Source of the DNA: Methanobacteriota archaeon
GTDB lineage: Archaea; Methanobacteriota; Methanobacteria; Methanobacteriales; Methanobacteriaceae
Assembly: GCA_029556335.1 (NCBI GenBank)
Contig: JAKQFA010000049.1
Location: forward strand, 1-36,523
DNA length: 36,523 bases
Direction: 5' to 3'
Position 1 is the stretch's first letter. Every line of letters starts with the position of its first letter. The notes beneath the pieces are model-generated. The model was not told the DNA's origin and ran no database searches. It saw only the letters and a list, made by a program, of their open reading frames with translations. Positions 25,498-34,231 of this stretch are shown here, one piece after another. Position numbers and translations under genes: made by a program.

Positions 25498-26403
25498 GTG
25501 GATGCTGATTATATAGCTAAGTGTGGCCAAATAGCCTCGGTGTTGGAGGTAAGCGGCCATCCCAAGCCGGGTAACGTGCACCGAACCAGGGATTTTCCTG
25601 ACATGGCCTTTGAGGATTTCCTAATAAGTGGAGTGGTTATTGGGGATAACCTGCGGAGGGCTGCCCATCGTGGCTCACGCTACCATGACCCGGGTAAATG
25701 GCATAAAATAGGCTTAGGAAAACTGATAAAAGACTCTGTAATGGAAACGGACCGTTGGGTGGGGGACAACACCAACCTAGGGATAGTGATGCTCTTAACT
25801 CCTTTATCAGCCGCGGCTGGTATGAGTGATGAACTGGAGGAGGTTAGGGGCAACGTGGACCGGATCATGAAGGCCACCACCCCCCAGGATGCTGTCAACC
25901 TATACCAGGCCATCAACATCGCTGATGCAGGAGGTATGGGGGAACAGGGTGAACTGGACGTGGCAAGTGATGATTCAGTCCAGGAACTCCTTGACAATGA
26001 GCTTAACATGTTTCATGTGCTGGAGATCTCAGCCGGATGGGACCGGCTCTCCCACGAGCTTACCCAGGGTATGCCTGTCACCTTCGAAACTGGCTTTCCA
26101 GTTTTCAGGGAACTTAAAGCCACGAAAAGTATTAATCAGGCTACGGTACAGACTTTCCTGACCATACTCTCCCAGATTCCGGATACCCTTATAGAGAGAA
26201 AGTATGGGTATGGTACAGCCCGGGAAGTATCAGGGAGTGCAAAGAGTATATTGGATGAGGGAGGAATATTAACCCAGGAAGGCCGGTATAAACTAGACCA
26301 GTTCGATGATGAACTGGTGAAAAAAGGTTTGAATCCTGGTACTACAGCCGATCTGACTGCTTCTTCTATTATGGCAGCTTATCTGGCCGATTATAAAGAA
26401 TAA
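25498..26403 (+). CDS. CitG-like triphosphoribosyl-dephospho-CoA synthase family protein
   Basis: 301 aa starting at GTG 9 bases after the hemB stop, with GAGGGA just upstream. It has the CitG/MdcB family pattern: SGHPKPGNVHR near the N-terminus, GDNTNLGIVMLLTPL in the middle and NPGTTADLTASSIMAAYL at the C-terminus. In bacteria the enzyme makes the prosthetic group of citrate lyase or malonate decarboxylase. No such enzyme is seen here, so a methanogen-specific phosphoribosyl or cofactor role is likely (inference). Tight coupling with hemB makes a role in cofactor synthesis plausible, but this is not shown. Confidence 0.88.
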   Translation: MDADYIAKCGQIASVLEVSGHPKPGNVHRTRDFPDMAFEDFLISGVVIGDNLRRAAHRGSRYHDPGKWHKIGLGKLIKDSVMETDRWVGDNTNLGIVMLLTPLSAAAGMSDELEEVRGNVDRIMKATTPQDAVNLYQAINIADAGGMGEQGELDVASDDSVQELLDNELNMFHVLEISAGWDRLSHELTQGMPVTFETGFPVFRELKATKSINQATVQTFLTILSQIPDTLIERKYGYGTAREVSGSAKSILDEGGILTQEGRYKLDQFDDELVKKGLNPGTTADLTASSIMAAYLADYKE

Positions 26404-26437
26404 ACTTTATATGATGATTGATTAATGAGGTATTTTA

Positions 26438-27985
26438 ATGCTGGATAGAATTAAAGAGGAGATGCACCTTTACGAAAAGAAGGTCTTGAAGGCCCTGGAG
26501 TCAGAAGGAGGAGAGAGCACTCCAGAGAGGGTGTTGAAACTTCAACTTTTACCAATCAAATCCGTGATGAGTGCCGCTGGTATTCTAGCCTCTAAAAATA
26601 TTATTAAGGTAAACAAAGATGTGGATGAACTCCTGAGCCTCTCTGAGGATGGCGCATCCTATGCACAGGATGGACTGCCTGAACGGAGGATACTAAAGGC
26701 CCTGGGAAAAGAAGAAACTGTAGATATGAAGGATTTATCCCAGAAGTCTGGTATTGAACCATCCGAGGTGAAAATCGCCATTGGCTGGTTACTCCGGAAA
26801 GGCTGGGCCACCCTGGATAAGGGCCAGGTCACCATCAGTAAGCATGGGAAAAGGGCACTGGAAGAGGCTGGTCCTGATGAAAATTTACTCTCCAAACTGG
26901 AAGAAAGTGGTGAGTTATCCTTACAAGAACTTTCCCCTCGACTTCAAGAAGGTTTTAATCTTTTAAAACAAAGGAAGGGGCTCCTTAAGGTTCATAAGAA
27001 ACCCAGCTACACACTAGAAGTCACCACCCTGGGCAAGGAGATATTGGAGGATGGAGTTGAGATCAGGGAGGAAGCCACTCAGATCACCCACGAACAGCTT
27101 AAAAGTGGTAGCTGGAGGAATCTGCACTACCGGGCCTACGATGTAAAGGCTGAGCACCCGGAAAGCTTCCCTGGTAAGCTCCACCCCCTGCAGAGGACCA
27201 TTGAGGAGATAAGACGTATCTTCCTAAATCTGGGCTTCACCGAGTCCAGGGGAACTATACTTGAATCTGCTTTCTGGAACTTCGACTGCCTCTTCCAGCC
27301 CCAGGACCACGCTGCCCGGGAGATGCAGGACACCTTCTACATTAAAACTCCCCGGGAGACCCTGCTACCCGACGAGGAACTGGTGGAGAGGGTTAAAAAG
27401 GCCCATGAACACGGTGGAAAAACGGGTTCTAAGGGCTGGAACTACCAATGGGACCGGGAAGTAGCCCGGCAGTCGGTGCTGCGCACCCACACCACCTGTG
27501 TCTCAGCCCGGTTTTTAAAGGACAACCAGCCCCCCCTGAAGATGTTCTCGGTGGGCCGGGTCTTCCGCCGGGAGACCATCACCTACAAGCACCTGCCAGA
27601 GTTCCACCAGGTGGAGGGTATCGTGGCTGACAAGAGCATCAACTTCCGAAACCTCCTGGGGATCTTAAAGGAGTTTTATCATCAACTGGGCTTCCAGGTA
27701 CGATTCCGACCGGCTTACTTCCCCTACACCTATCTATCCACTGAGTGTGAGATCTACCTGCCGGAGAAGGAGAGCTGGATCGAGCTGGGTGGAGCAGGAA
27801 TGTTCCGCCCCGAGGTCCTGGAACCCCTGGGAGTGGAAACCCCAGTTGCTGCTTTTGGTCTGGGAATTGAGAGGCTGGCCATGATCCGCCTGGGAATACA
27901 GGATATCAGGATGCTATACCAGAGCGATATTGGCTGGCTCAGGGAGCTGCCCGTCACCCACAGCGTGGACTGGGATGAAATTTAG
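26438..27985 (+). CDS. pheS: Phenylalanyl-tRNA synthetase alpha subunit
   Basis: 515 aa, the archaeal/eukaryotic size (bacterial PheS is about 330 aa). The first 220 residues are repeated winged-helix DNA/RNA-binding domains (for example SQKSGIEPSEVKIAIGWLLR). The class II catalytic domain begins at about 240: motif 1 HPLQRTIEEIRRIFLNLGF, an insertion typical of archaea (PDEELVERVKKAHEHGGKTG), motif 2 FRRETITYKHLPEFHQVEG, the Phe pocket near YFPYTYLSTECEIYL, and motif 3 GLGIERLAMIRLGI. A GAGGT site precedes the ATG. The beta subunit gene is not in the window. It charges tRNA-Phe as an alpha2beta2 enzyme. Confidence 0.97.
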   Translation: MLDRIKEEMHLYEKKVLKALESEGGESTPERVLKLQLLPIKSVMSAAGILASKNIIKVNKDVDELLSLSEDGASYAQDGLPERRILKALGKEETVDMKDLSQKSGIEPSEVKIAIGWLLRKGWATLDKGQVTISKHGKRALEEAGPDENLLSKLEESGELSLQELSPRLQEGFNLLKQRKGLLKVHKKPSYTLEVTTLGKEILEDGVEIREEATQITHEQLKSGSWRNLHYRAYDVKAEHPESFPGKLHPLQRTIEEIRRIFLNLGFTESRGTILESAFWNFDCLFQPQDHAAREMQDTFYIKTPRETLLPDEELVERVKKAHEHGGKTGSKGWNYQWDREVARQSVLRTHTTCVSARFLKDNQPPLKMFSVGRVFRRETITYKHLPEFHQVEGIVADKSINFRNLLGILKEFYHQLGFQVRFRPAYFPYTYLSTECEIYLPEKESWIELGGAGMFRPEVLEPLGVETPVAAFGLGIERLAMIRLGIQDIRMLYQSDIGWLRELPVTHSVDWDEI

Positions 27986-28009
27986 TTTTAAAAGAAAAAA
28001 AGGGATATA

Positions 28010-28031
28010 GTGGGGTTTTGAAAAAGCCCAC
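28010..28031. terminator. Hairpin terminator between convergent pheS and VWA gene
   Basis: GTGGG (28010-28014) pairs with CCCAC (28027-28031), and TTTT pairs with AAAA inside, giving a near-perfect stem with a tiny loop. The A-run and T-run on both sides let it act on either strand. It fills the short gap between the pheS stop and the stop of the VWA gene. Confidence 0.55.
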
Positions 28032-28034
28032 AAC

Positions 28035-29132
28035 TTATTTTTTGCTTACTAAGAATCCGCCCATAACCATCAGGAAGGCCAGAACCATTCCTAGTAGGGG
28101 CACTCCAGTTTTTTGCATTTCAATGGTTGCTGCGTTAACTTTAGTGTCATCTCCAGGGTCGTTTGGGTCTTCGAAGTTCACTCTTGGAATTGGTAGATTA
28201 CTGGTCTGCTGAACACCTGTTGGGTCTGTGAAGGACACAGTGGCTCCTAAGTTGGTGGGTAGATTCTCTCCAAACTTACTGGATCGGAGATTGTAGTTAA
28301 CTATCCAGCTCTCACTGGTGGACAAGGTTCCCACATTCCAAGTGAAGGTGGTACTACCATCGGCGTTGGTTACCCTGCTATTTGGTGCCACACTGGGATC
28401 TCCAACTAATTCCACATAGTTAGGTATTGTATCGGATACCACGATGTTGGTAGCTGTGGTGGTCATTTGCTGGAAAATAGCAGAGAATATGGGATCAAGA
28501 GCCGATGCATCAGCAGCAAAGAAGTACTGTCCACCGGTTACATTAGCCATCTCTTCTAGATCTGTGGTCACAATTCCACTTCCTAAACCAACTGAATAAA
28601 TCACGTAGCCCTTACTAACAGCGTAGTCAACTTCAGAACCTGGGCTTCCACTGGGAGTGTATGTTCCTTCACCGTCAGTGAGGAAGATGATCACGTGTGC
28701 TGCACCTGATCTTCCACCAGTATCCAGTAGAATATTGGATGCATTTAAACCGGCATCTAGATTTGTTCCACCAGAAGCATCAATGGCGCTGATAAATGTT
28801 TTTACAAGGGCAAAATCACTGGTTAAAGGTTGAGTTCCCCGTACACTACTATCCCAATCAACTGCTCCGACTTGGTCTCTGCTGGCATTCATTTTATCGA
28901 TGAAATTGTTTGCTGCGATAAGTCGCAGGTTGGAAGGGTCATTCCATCCCATACTTCCAGAACTGTCAATTGCAAAAACCACATCAGCAGATGCACTAGT
29001 GGTAGATGAAGATCCATTAACCACTATAGTAACGGTGGCGGTGTCGGGTCCAGTTTTGACGGCTGTTTTATTCACAGTAAGATCAGCTGCAGAAACAGAA
29101 CCACAGATGATCACTCCTACCAAAAATGCCAC
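28035..29132 (-). CDS. VWA-domain surface protein with C-terminal MQKTGVP anchor
   Basis: 365 aa. After a signal-like hydrophobic stretch ending CGSVSAADL comes a short beta segment, then a von Willebrand type A domain with an intact metal site: DVVFAIDSSGSM (DxSxS), GGTNLDAGL (Thr) and FLTDGEG (Asp). Next is an immunoglobulin-like, DUF11-type module (VVSDTIPNYVELVGDP; TFTWNVGTLS) and a C-terminal MQKTGVP, a hydrophobic helix and KK. Such proteins bind ligands or cells at the archaeal surface. The listed start is a GTG without a ribosome-binding site and a leader lacking positive charges; the better start, TTG at 29159, is cut off by an in-frame stop (see separate entry). Confidence 0.82.
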   Translation of the reverse strand: MAFLVGVIICGSVSAADLTVNKTAVKTGPDTATVTIVVNGSSSTTSASADVVFAIDSSGSMGWNDPSNLRLIAANNFIDKMNASRDQVGAVDWDSSVRGTQPLTSDFALVKTFISAIDASGGTNLDAGLNASNILLDTGGRSGAAHVIIFLTDGEGTYTPSGSPGSEVDYAVSKGYVIYSVGLGSGIVTTDLEEMANVTGGQYFFAADASALDPIFSAIFQQMTTTATNIVVSDTIPNYVELVGDPSVAPNSRVTNADGSTTFTWNVGTLSTSESWIVNYNLRSSKFGENLPTNLGATVSFTDPTGVQQTSNLPIPRVNFEDPNDPGDDTKVNAATIEMQKTGVPLLGMVLAFLMVMGGFLVSKK

Positions 29133-29141
29133 TACGATTAT

Positions 29142-29172
29142 TTATAGATGTTTTTTCAATTATTTTCACCTC
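29142..29172 (-). other. Best-supported leader start of the VWA gene, interrupted by an in-frame TAA
   Basis: On the minus strand a GAGGTGA ribosome-binding site (29172-29166) is followed 6 bases later by TTG (29159-29157), in the same frame as the VWA gene. The reading is M-K-K-H-L, then TAA at 29144-29142, then IIVVAFLVGV and the rest of the signal peptide. Without the stop this would be an ideal secretion leader with two lysines. Confidence 0.7.
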
Positions 29173-29512
29173 TTTTTTCTTGTTAATATTAATTGTCCCT
29201 AATCTTAAATGGGTTCTGTTACCAAAACCCCAACCAACCATCAGAACATATCATCAGATAGATTCCTTGGTGTAAGGGATTCAAGTCTGTATAGATATAT
29301 GATAGTCCTTACTATAAAAAGTTTGCTTATTACTGACAATATTGTATTAGAAACCAGGCTGTGGATATACAAAGAACATGCACCTTAGAACTAAAATAAT
29401 TTTCGTAGTAAGTTGCGATAATTGGCAGCGCCCCAAAACAATTGACAACACAGCATAATTTCTATGATAAGATAATCCCCCTCTTATAATACAATTATTT
29501 TCAAGTTAGAAG

Positions 29513-29567
29513 CAACAGATGAAGAATCACATATGGGATACCATTCCATACACTGATTCATCTGTTG
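29513..29567. repeat. Imperfect inverted repeat, 11-base perfect arms
   Basis: CAACAGATGAA (29513-29523) is the exact reverse complement of TTCATCTGTTG (29557-29567), separated by 33 bases. Allowing a three-base insertion the arms extend to 14 bases. It could be a hairpin, a small mobile remnant or an operator. Confidence 0.5.
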
Positions 29568-29745
29568 TAGTATACAATAAAATAGGAAGCTCTAAACATC
29601 AATTTACTGCTTCTATATCGTGTATTTTATATTTAACCTGCAGATTTAGGCAGAGGTGTGCAGTTAAAAGTAGTTCAGTTCTATGCATAAACCTGGTAAT
29701 ACAGATAAAAAAGCCGTGCTAAACCACTCCTGCTGCCAGGAATAA

Positions 29746-29904
29746 ATAGGCACTGGAAAGGAGAGTAGAGAGATTCAGGAGGTTACCTCGTCTTTAGTGG
29801 GTAAAGAAATGGGTGTGATCTATGGAAGCGGTGCCCAGAACATGGGAGACATCAAGGGAAGTGAAGCCATGACAGAAGCCTATGAGATGGGAAAAAACTT
29901 ATAA
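29746..29904 (+). pseudogene. Orphan C-terminal-like ORF fragment
   Basis: 52 open codons end at a TAA, including the protein-like stretch EMGVIYGSGAQNMGDIKGSE and a MTEAYEMGKNL end. An in-frame GTG (29797) and ATG (29809) exist, but an AGGAGGT at 29777-29783 is too far away to serve them well. The composition is far more protein-like than the surrounding sequence, so this may be the tail of a lost gene. I do not recognise the family. Confidence 0.35.
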
Positions 29905-30108
29905 ATTAAATTTTACAAAAAACTTGTTCTACCCTTAGAATATGTCAACGTAGACCCTGGAAAGTAGTCCAGGAAGGAATTATATAATATCGGAAAAGGA
30001 ATTTCATATAGAAAAGTCTTACTCCAATTAGTATTAATCCACAAGACCCCACCAATCTTTAGCTATTGTAAATATTTTTATGAAATTCTATACAGGGATT
30101 AAAAAATT

Positions 30109-30849
30109 ATGGTAAATATCAGTCTTTACGGTGCCCGGATAGTGGACCTGGCCCTTATGGCCAATGATTACTTGGTTATCTCCGATTTACACCTGGGATA
30201 CGAGGAAGCATTGAACTATCAGGGAGTGATGGTCCCAAAATTCCAGTACCCCCTCCTGACCAACCGCCTGGAAGAGGTGCTCTTCCAGCAAAAAGCAGAG
30301 GGCATTATTATCAATGGCGATTTTAAACATGAATTTGGGAAGATTAGCCGCCAGGAGTGGAGTGAAACCCTGGACTTCGTGGACTTCTTAAGGAATCACT
30401 TCCAGGAGATCATCCTTATCCAGGGCAACCATGACCCCCTGACACCCATCATCGCCCGGAAAACTGGTCTGGAGATGCATAAACACTACCACACCGGGGA
30501 TTTCCTGGTGATGCATGGGGACCAGGTACCCGGAAACTGGGATGAGATAGATGAGAAGACCATCATCATCGGCCATGAACACCCCACTCTGGGTCTCCGG
30601 AGTGGGGAGAGGGTTGAGAAGATGAAATGTTACCTTAAAGGCCAATTCCAGGGGAAGAATCTGGTGGTGATGCCGTCCTTTAACTTTGTAAGTGAAGGTT
30701 CAGACATCCTCCACGAGAAACCTCTTTCCCCGTTTCTCAAGGGAGATATTAAGGACTGGGAAGTTTACGGAGTGGAGGACTTTGAAATCCTCTACTTTGG
30801 CCAGGTTAAGGATTTATTGGAGTTTCAGAAGCGTTACAACATGATTTAA
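30109..30849 (+). CDS. SbcD/Mre11-related archaeal metallophosphoesterase
   Basis: 246 aa with the calcineurin-like two-metal motifs in order: VISDLHLGYEEA (D and H), INGDFKHEFG (GD), IQGNHDPLTP (GNHD), MHGDQVP and IIGHEHPTLGLR (GHxH). The size and the archaeal-type middle region fit the small SbcD-related family (TIGR00024 type), which lacks the Mre11 capping domain. Probable role: a phosphodiesterase or nuclease in DNA processing, inferred from the family and from the next gene. The ATG has no strong ribosome-binding site, only AGGGAT 9 bases upstream. The Lhr-like helicase starts 48 bases after its stop, an arrangement seen in other archaea. Confidence 0.9.
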   Translation: MVNISLYGARIVDLALMANDYLVISDLHLGYEEALNYQGVMVPKFQYPLLTNRLEEVLFQQKAEGIIINGDFKHEFGKISRQEWSETLDFVDFLRNHFQEIILIQGNHDPLTPIIARKTGLEMHKHYHTGDFLVMHGDQVPGNWDEIDEKTIIIGHEHPTLGLRSGERVEKMKCYLKGQFQGKNLVVMPSFNFVSEGSDILHEKPLSPFLKGDIKDWEVYGVEDFEILYFGQVKDLLEFQKRYNMI

Positions 30850-30896
30850 GTAGATTAGAGATTGTTAAGAACTTATATTTGGGAAGTTAAGAGCAC

Positions 30897-33482
30897 ATGA
30901 TCACCAGACAGGAAAAAAAATACTCAGATAAAGAGATTTACAATATACTCCATCCCTGGGTGCGGGAATGGTTCCAGGGAAACTTCGAGACCTTTTCCCA
31001 GGCCCAGCGCCAGGCCATCGTGGATATCCATCAAGGCCAGAATGTGCTGGTATCCTCCCCCACTGGTTCGGGTAAAACCCTGACGGCCTTCTTATCCATC
31101 ATCAGTGAGCTGACCACCCTGGCTGAGGAGAACAAACTGAAAGATGAGGTGTACTGTATCTACATCTCCCCCCTGAAGGCCCTGGATAATGATATCGAGA
31201 AGAACCTGGAGGATCCTCTGAGGGGGATTGAAGAGCTTGCCGGGAAGAAGCTGGGCATCCGGAAGATGGTTCGTACCGGAGACACCAGCCAGTACCAGCG
31301 CTCCAAGATGCTCAAAACCCCACCACATATCTTGATAACAACTCCTGAGACGCTTTCCATCCTCCTGGTGGCTCCCAAGTTCCGGGAGAAGCTTAAGAGT
31401 GTGAAGTACGTCATCGTGGATGAGATCCACAGCCTGGCTGATAACAAGCGGGGCACCCATCTCTCCCTCTCATTAGAACGGTTGGCCAGGATGGTGGGAG
31501 ATTTCACCCGTATCGGACTTTCCGCCACCGTACATCCATTAGAAAGGGTGGCCGAGTTCCTGGTGGGCCTGCACTATGGCCAGCCCCGTAACTGCCTCAT
31601 AGTGGAGGTTAACTACCTTAAACAACTGGATATGGAACTTATATGCCCAGTGGAGGATATAATCACCACCGAAACCGATGAAGTGAACCGGGCCATGTAC
31701 CAGTCCCTGCATGAACTCATCCAGGAGCACCAGACCACCCTCATCTTCACCAACACCCGCAGCGGAACAGAGAGTGTGGTGTTCAACCTCAAAAAGCGCT
31801 TCCCAGATAGTTATAACCATGATAATGTCATGGCCCACCATTCCTCCCTGAGCCGGGAGCTGCGCCTGGAGGCTGAGAACCAGTTAAAGGATGGTAAGTT
31901 GAAGGTGGTGGTTTCTTCCACTTCATTGGAGTTGGGTATTGATATCGGCTACATAGACCTGGTGGTGCTGGTGAGCTCCCCCAAGTCAGTGAGCCGGGCC
32001 CTGCAGCGTATAGGTCGCAGCGGCCACCAGTTGCATGAGAAGAGCAAGGGACGTATGATGGTGGTGGACAGGGACGACCTGGTTGAGTGCGCCCTCATTC
32101 TTAAAAATGCCCGGGACGGCCGTATCGATGAGATACACATTCCTGGGAACTGTCTGGATGTGCTGTCCCAGCACATCTACGGCATGGCCATTGAGAGCCG
32201 CTGGGATATTGACGATGCCCTGGCTGTGATCCGGGGCAGCTACCCCTACCGGAACCTGTCCCGGGAGGATTTTGAAAGTGTTCTGAGTTACCTGGCCGGG
32301 GAGTACACACGGTTGGAGGATCGTTACGTATACGCCAAGATATGGGTGGATTGGGAGAAAAATGAGCTGGGTCGACGTGGTAGGCTGGCCCGGATGCTGT
32401 ACTCCACCAACATCGGCACCATCCCTGACCGTTCAGCAGCGGTGGTGAAGTGCAATGGCCAGGTGGTGGGCCGTGTGGAGGAGGATTTCATGGAGAAACT
32501 GAGAAAAGGTGATAGTTTCGTCCTGGGTGGTCGCATCTACCGTTTCAACTATGCCCGGGGTATGAGTGTTAACGTCAGCCCGGCCTCAGGTCCACCAACG
32601 ATTCCCTCCTGGTTCTCGGAGCAACTCCCCTTGTCCTTTGATCTGGCCCTGGAGATACAGAAGTTCCGGGGCGTCCTGGAGTGGGAGTATAAAAAGGGCC
32701 GTAACCAGGAGGAGATCATGGAGTTCATACAGGACTATCTCTACCTGGACCATAACGCCGCCCATTCCATCTACCAGTACTTCCAGGAACAGTACCTCTA
32801 CGCCGAGATCCCCAGCCTCAAAAAGTTGCTGGTAGAGTTCTACACCGGCTACGGTGGCCGTAAATTCGTGGTATTCCACAGCCTCTTCGGCCGCCGGGTT
32901 AATGATGCCCTGTCCCGGGCACTGGCCTACGTCATAGCCCGTAAGTTCCGGAGGGATGTGATGATCTCTGTCTCGGACAATGGTTTCTATCTCAGCTCCG
33001 AGGGGAAAATAGGAGGATTAGAAGCCTTCCAGGAGCTGACCGCTGATAACTTGGAGGATATCCTGGTGGAGGCCATTGACAAGACCGAAACCCTGGCTGG
33101 ACGCTTCCGTCACTGTGCAGGGCGTTCCCTCATGATCCTGCGCCGCTACAAGGGACAGGAGAAGTCTGTGGGAAGGCAGCAAGTTAAGGGCAAGATCCTC
33201 CTTAAGTTCGTCAAGGACCTGGACCCTAACTTCTCCATCCTCAAAGAGGCTCGCCGGGAGGTTATGGAGGACTACATGGACGTTAAGAATGCCAAGAAAG
33301 TCCTGAAACTCCTGGAAGAAGAGAAAATGGACATCAAACAGATTAGCACCCGGATACCCTCGCCATTTGCCTTCAACCTGGTGGCCCAGGGCTACCTGGA
33401 TGTTCTGAAGTATGAAGAGAGGATGGAGTTCATAAGGAGGATGCACCAAGCCATATTAGAGGAGATAGGGAGTTCTAAGTAG
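30897..33482 (+). CDS. Lhr-like ATP-dependent DNA helicase
   Basis: 861 aa, the size of the archaeal Lhr-core helicases of superfamily 2. RecA domain 1: SPTGSGKTLTAFL (Walker A), YISPLKALDNDI, TTPETLSILL, VDEIHSLADNKRGTHLS (DEIH box), GLSATVHPLERVAEFL. RecA domain 2: FTNTRSGTESVVF, HHSSLSRELRLEAE, VSSTSLELGIDIGYIDLVV and QRIGRSGHQLHE (motif VI). The remaining half has the winged-helix and beta-barrel regions typical of Lhr (VGRVEEDFMEKLRKGDSFVLGGRI). Such enzymes unwind DNA-DNA and DNA-RNA duplexes 3'-5' in repair and restart. It lies downstream of an SbcD-like phosphoesterase and likely works with it. Confidence 0.94.
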   Translation: MITRQEKKYSDKEIYNILHPWVREWFQGNFETFSQAQRQAIVDIHQGQNVLVSSPTGSGKTLTAFLSIISELTTLAEENKLKDEVYCIYISPLKALDNDIEKNLEDPLRGIEELAGKKLGIRKMVRTGDTSQYQRSKMLKTPPHILITTPETLSILLVAPKFREKLKSVKYVIVDEIHSLADNKRGTHLSLSLERLARMVGDFTRIGLSATVHPLERVAEFLVGLHYGQPRNCLIVEVNYLKQLDMELICPVEDIITTETDEVNRAMYQSLHELIQEHQTTLIFTNTRSGTESVVFNLKKRFPDSYNHDNVMAHHSSLSRELRLEAENQLKDGKLKVVVSSTSLELGIDIGYIDLVVLVSSPKSVSRALQRIGRSGHQLHEKSKGRMMVVDRDDLVECALILKNARDGRIDEIHIPGNCLDVLSQHIYGMAIESRWDIDDALAVIRGSYPYRNLSREDFESVLSYLAGEYTRLEDRYVYAKIWVDWEKNELGRRGRLARMLYSTNIGTIPDRSAAVVKCNGQVVGRVEEDFMEKLRKGDSFVLGGRIYRFNYARGMSVNVSPASGPPTIPSWFSEQLPLSFDLALEIQKFRGVLEWEYKKGRNQEEIMEFIQDYLYLDHNAAHSIYQYFQEQYLYAEIPSLKKLLVEFYTGYGGRKFVVFHSLFGRRVNDALSRALAYVIARKFRRDVMISVSDNGFYLSSEGKIGGLEAFQELTADNLEDILVEAIDKTETLAGRFRHCAGRSLMILRRYKGQEKSVGRQQVKGKILLKFVKDLDPNFSILKEARREVMEDYMDVKNAKKVLKLLEEEKMDIKQISTRIPSPFAFNLVAQGYLDVLKYEERMEFIRRMHQAILEEIGSSK

Positions 33483-33513
33483 AAAAAATTTATTTTGTAT
33501 TAATACTAGGAGT

Positions 33514-33723
33514 TCATGCCACTTTTTCTGAATTGCTCCCTCCTGAACTCTGTGGTGGAGTGCTATAATGGTTAGAGTCCTGGATATAGGGCATGTTCTG
33601 GGTGTTCTGTGCCTCTGCAGAATTGTTATTATTTTCAGTTTCATCAGAACCGTTTCTGGCCATGAATAGGACAGCAGCCAACATTACCAGAACCACCAGG
33701 ACCAAGATCAACACTTTGTTCAT
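33514..33723 (-). CDS. Small membrane-anchored protein with Asn/Ser-rich tail
   Basis: 69 aa: MNKVLILVLVVLVMLAAVLF forms one hydrophobic helix after a single Lys, then a polar tail rich in Asn, Glu, Gln and Ser (NGSDETENNNNSAEAQNTQN). A GGTG element 10 bases upstream supports the ATG. No cysteine lipobox. It is convergent with the Lhr-like helicase and divergent from the coiled-coil gene. Function unknown; it may be a small envelope or stress peptide. Confidence 0.55.
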   Translation of the reverse strand: MNKVLILVLVVLVMLAAVLFMARNGSDETENNNNSAEAQNTQNMPYIQDSNHYSTPPQSSGGSNSEKVA

Positions 33724-33815
33724 TCTAAAGCACCTACTACCATTATTAGAGTGAAGGGTAAAATAGTTTACCTAAGAATCAGGGCCATGATCCTCTCAAT
33801 TTCATAGGAAGTGGA

Positions 33816-34208
33816 ATGAAGATGACTGAACACTTGGATCCGTACCAGGAAAGAATAAAGATGCTGGAATCTGAACTCTCAAAAAGGGATAAAGAGCTGG
33901 AGTCCTTTAAAGAGATACTATCCACTTCTCAGGAGATCCTCCGTGACGCCATGGATGATAAGAAGATAATACAAAAGCGTCTGGATGAGTTGGAACATAT
34001 GAAGGTGGAGTTCAACGTGCGAAGATATCATAAACTCCAAAATGACCATGATAAACTGCAACACCGCTATCAGGTAACTAAAAAATTGCTGGAAGAGGCT
34101 CGACTGGTAATTAAAGACTTGGAGAATAGGGGTTTGATGGATTATATTCTTAAAAGGTATCCTGATAGTTTTTTAGAGTTTAATAAGGATGATCCTAAAA
34201 TAAAATAA
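33816..34208 (+). CDS. Coiled-coil protein
   Basis: 130 aa, dominated by heptad-like helices from about residue 8 to 105 (QERIKMLESELSKRDKELES; KKIIQKRLDELEHMK; YHKLQNDHDKLQHRYQVTKK), with a short C-terminal tail (YILKRYPDSFLEFNKDD). No membrane segment or signal. A GGAAGTGGA site supports the ATG at 33816; ATG at 33822 is an alternative. It may be a structural or scaffold protein. No family name is recognised. The gene is convergent with the beta-helix adhesin and stands alone. Confidence 0.75.
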   Translation: MKMTEHLDPYQERIKMLESELSKRDKELESFKEILSTSQEILRDAMDDKKIIQKRLDELEHMKVEFNVRRYHKLQNDHDKLQHRYQVTKKLLEEARLVIKDLENRGLMDYILKRYPDSFLEFNKDDPKIK

Positions 34209-34231
34209 AAATAAAAAAAAATGGAAATGGT

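Larger units (their letters stand above)
29160..30108. other. Gene-poor region with remnants
   Basis: About 950 AT-rich bases without a convincing complete gene. It contains the VWA upstream control region, an 11-base inverted repeat pair at 29513-29567, an orphan open frame at 29746-29904 and a 5-base CCTGG/CCAGG stem near 29960. A 67-codon frame at 29519-29722 shows no protein-like features. The last 100 bases are AT-rich and probably hold the promoter of the phosphoesterase-helicase operon. Confidence 0.5.

Noticed and set aside
29519..29722. 67-codon plus-strand ORF in the gene-poor gap
   Set aside because: No ribosome-binding site, low-complexity composition and an overlap with the inverted repeat. 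Not supportable as a gene.
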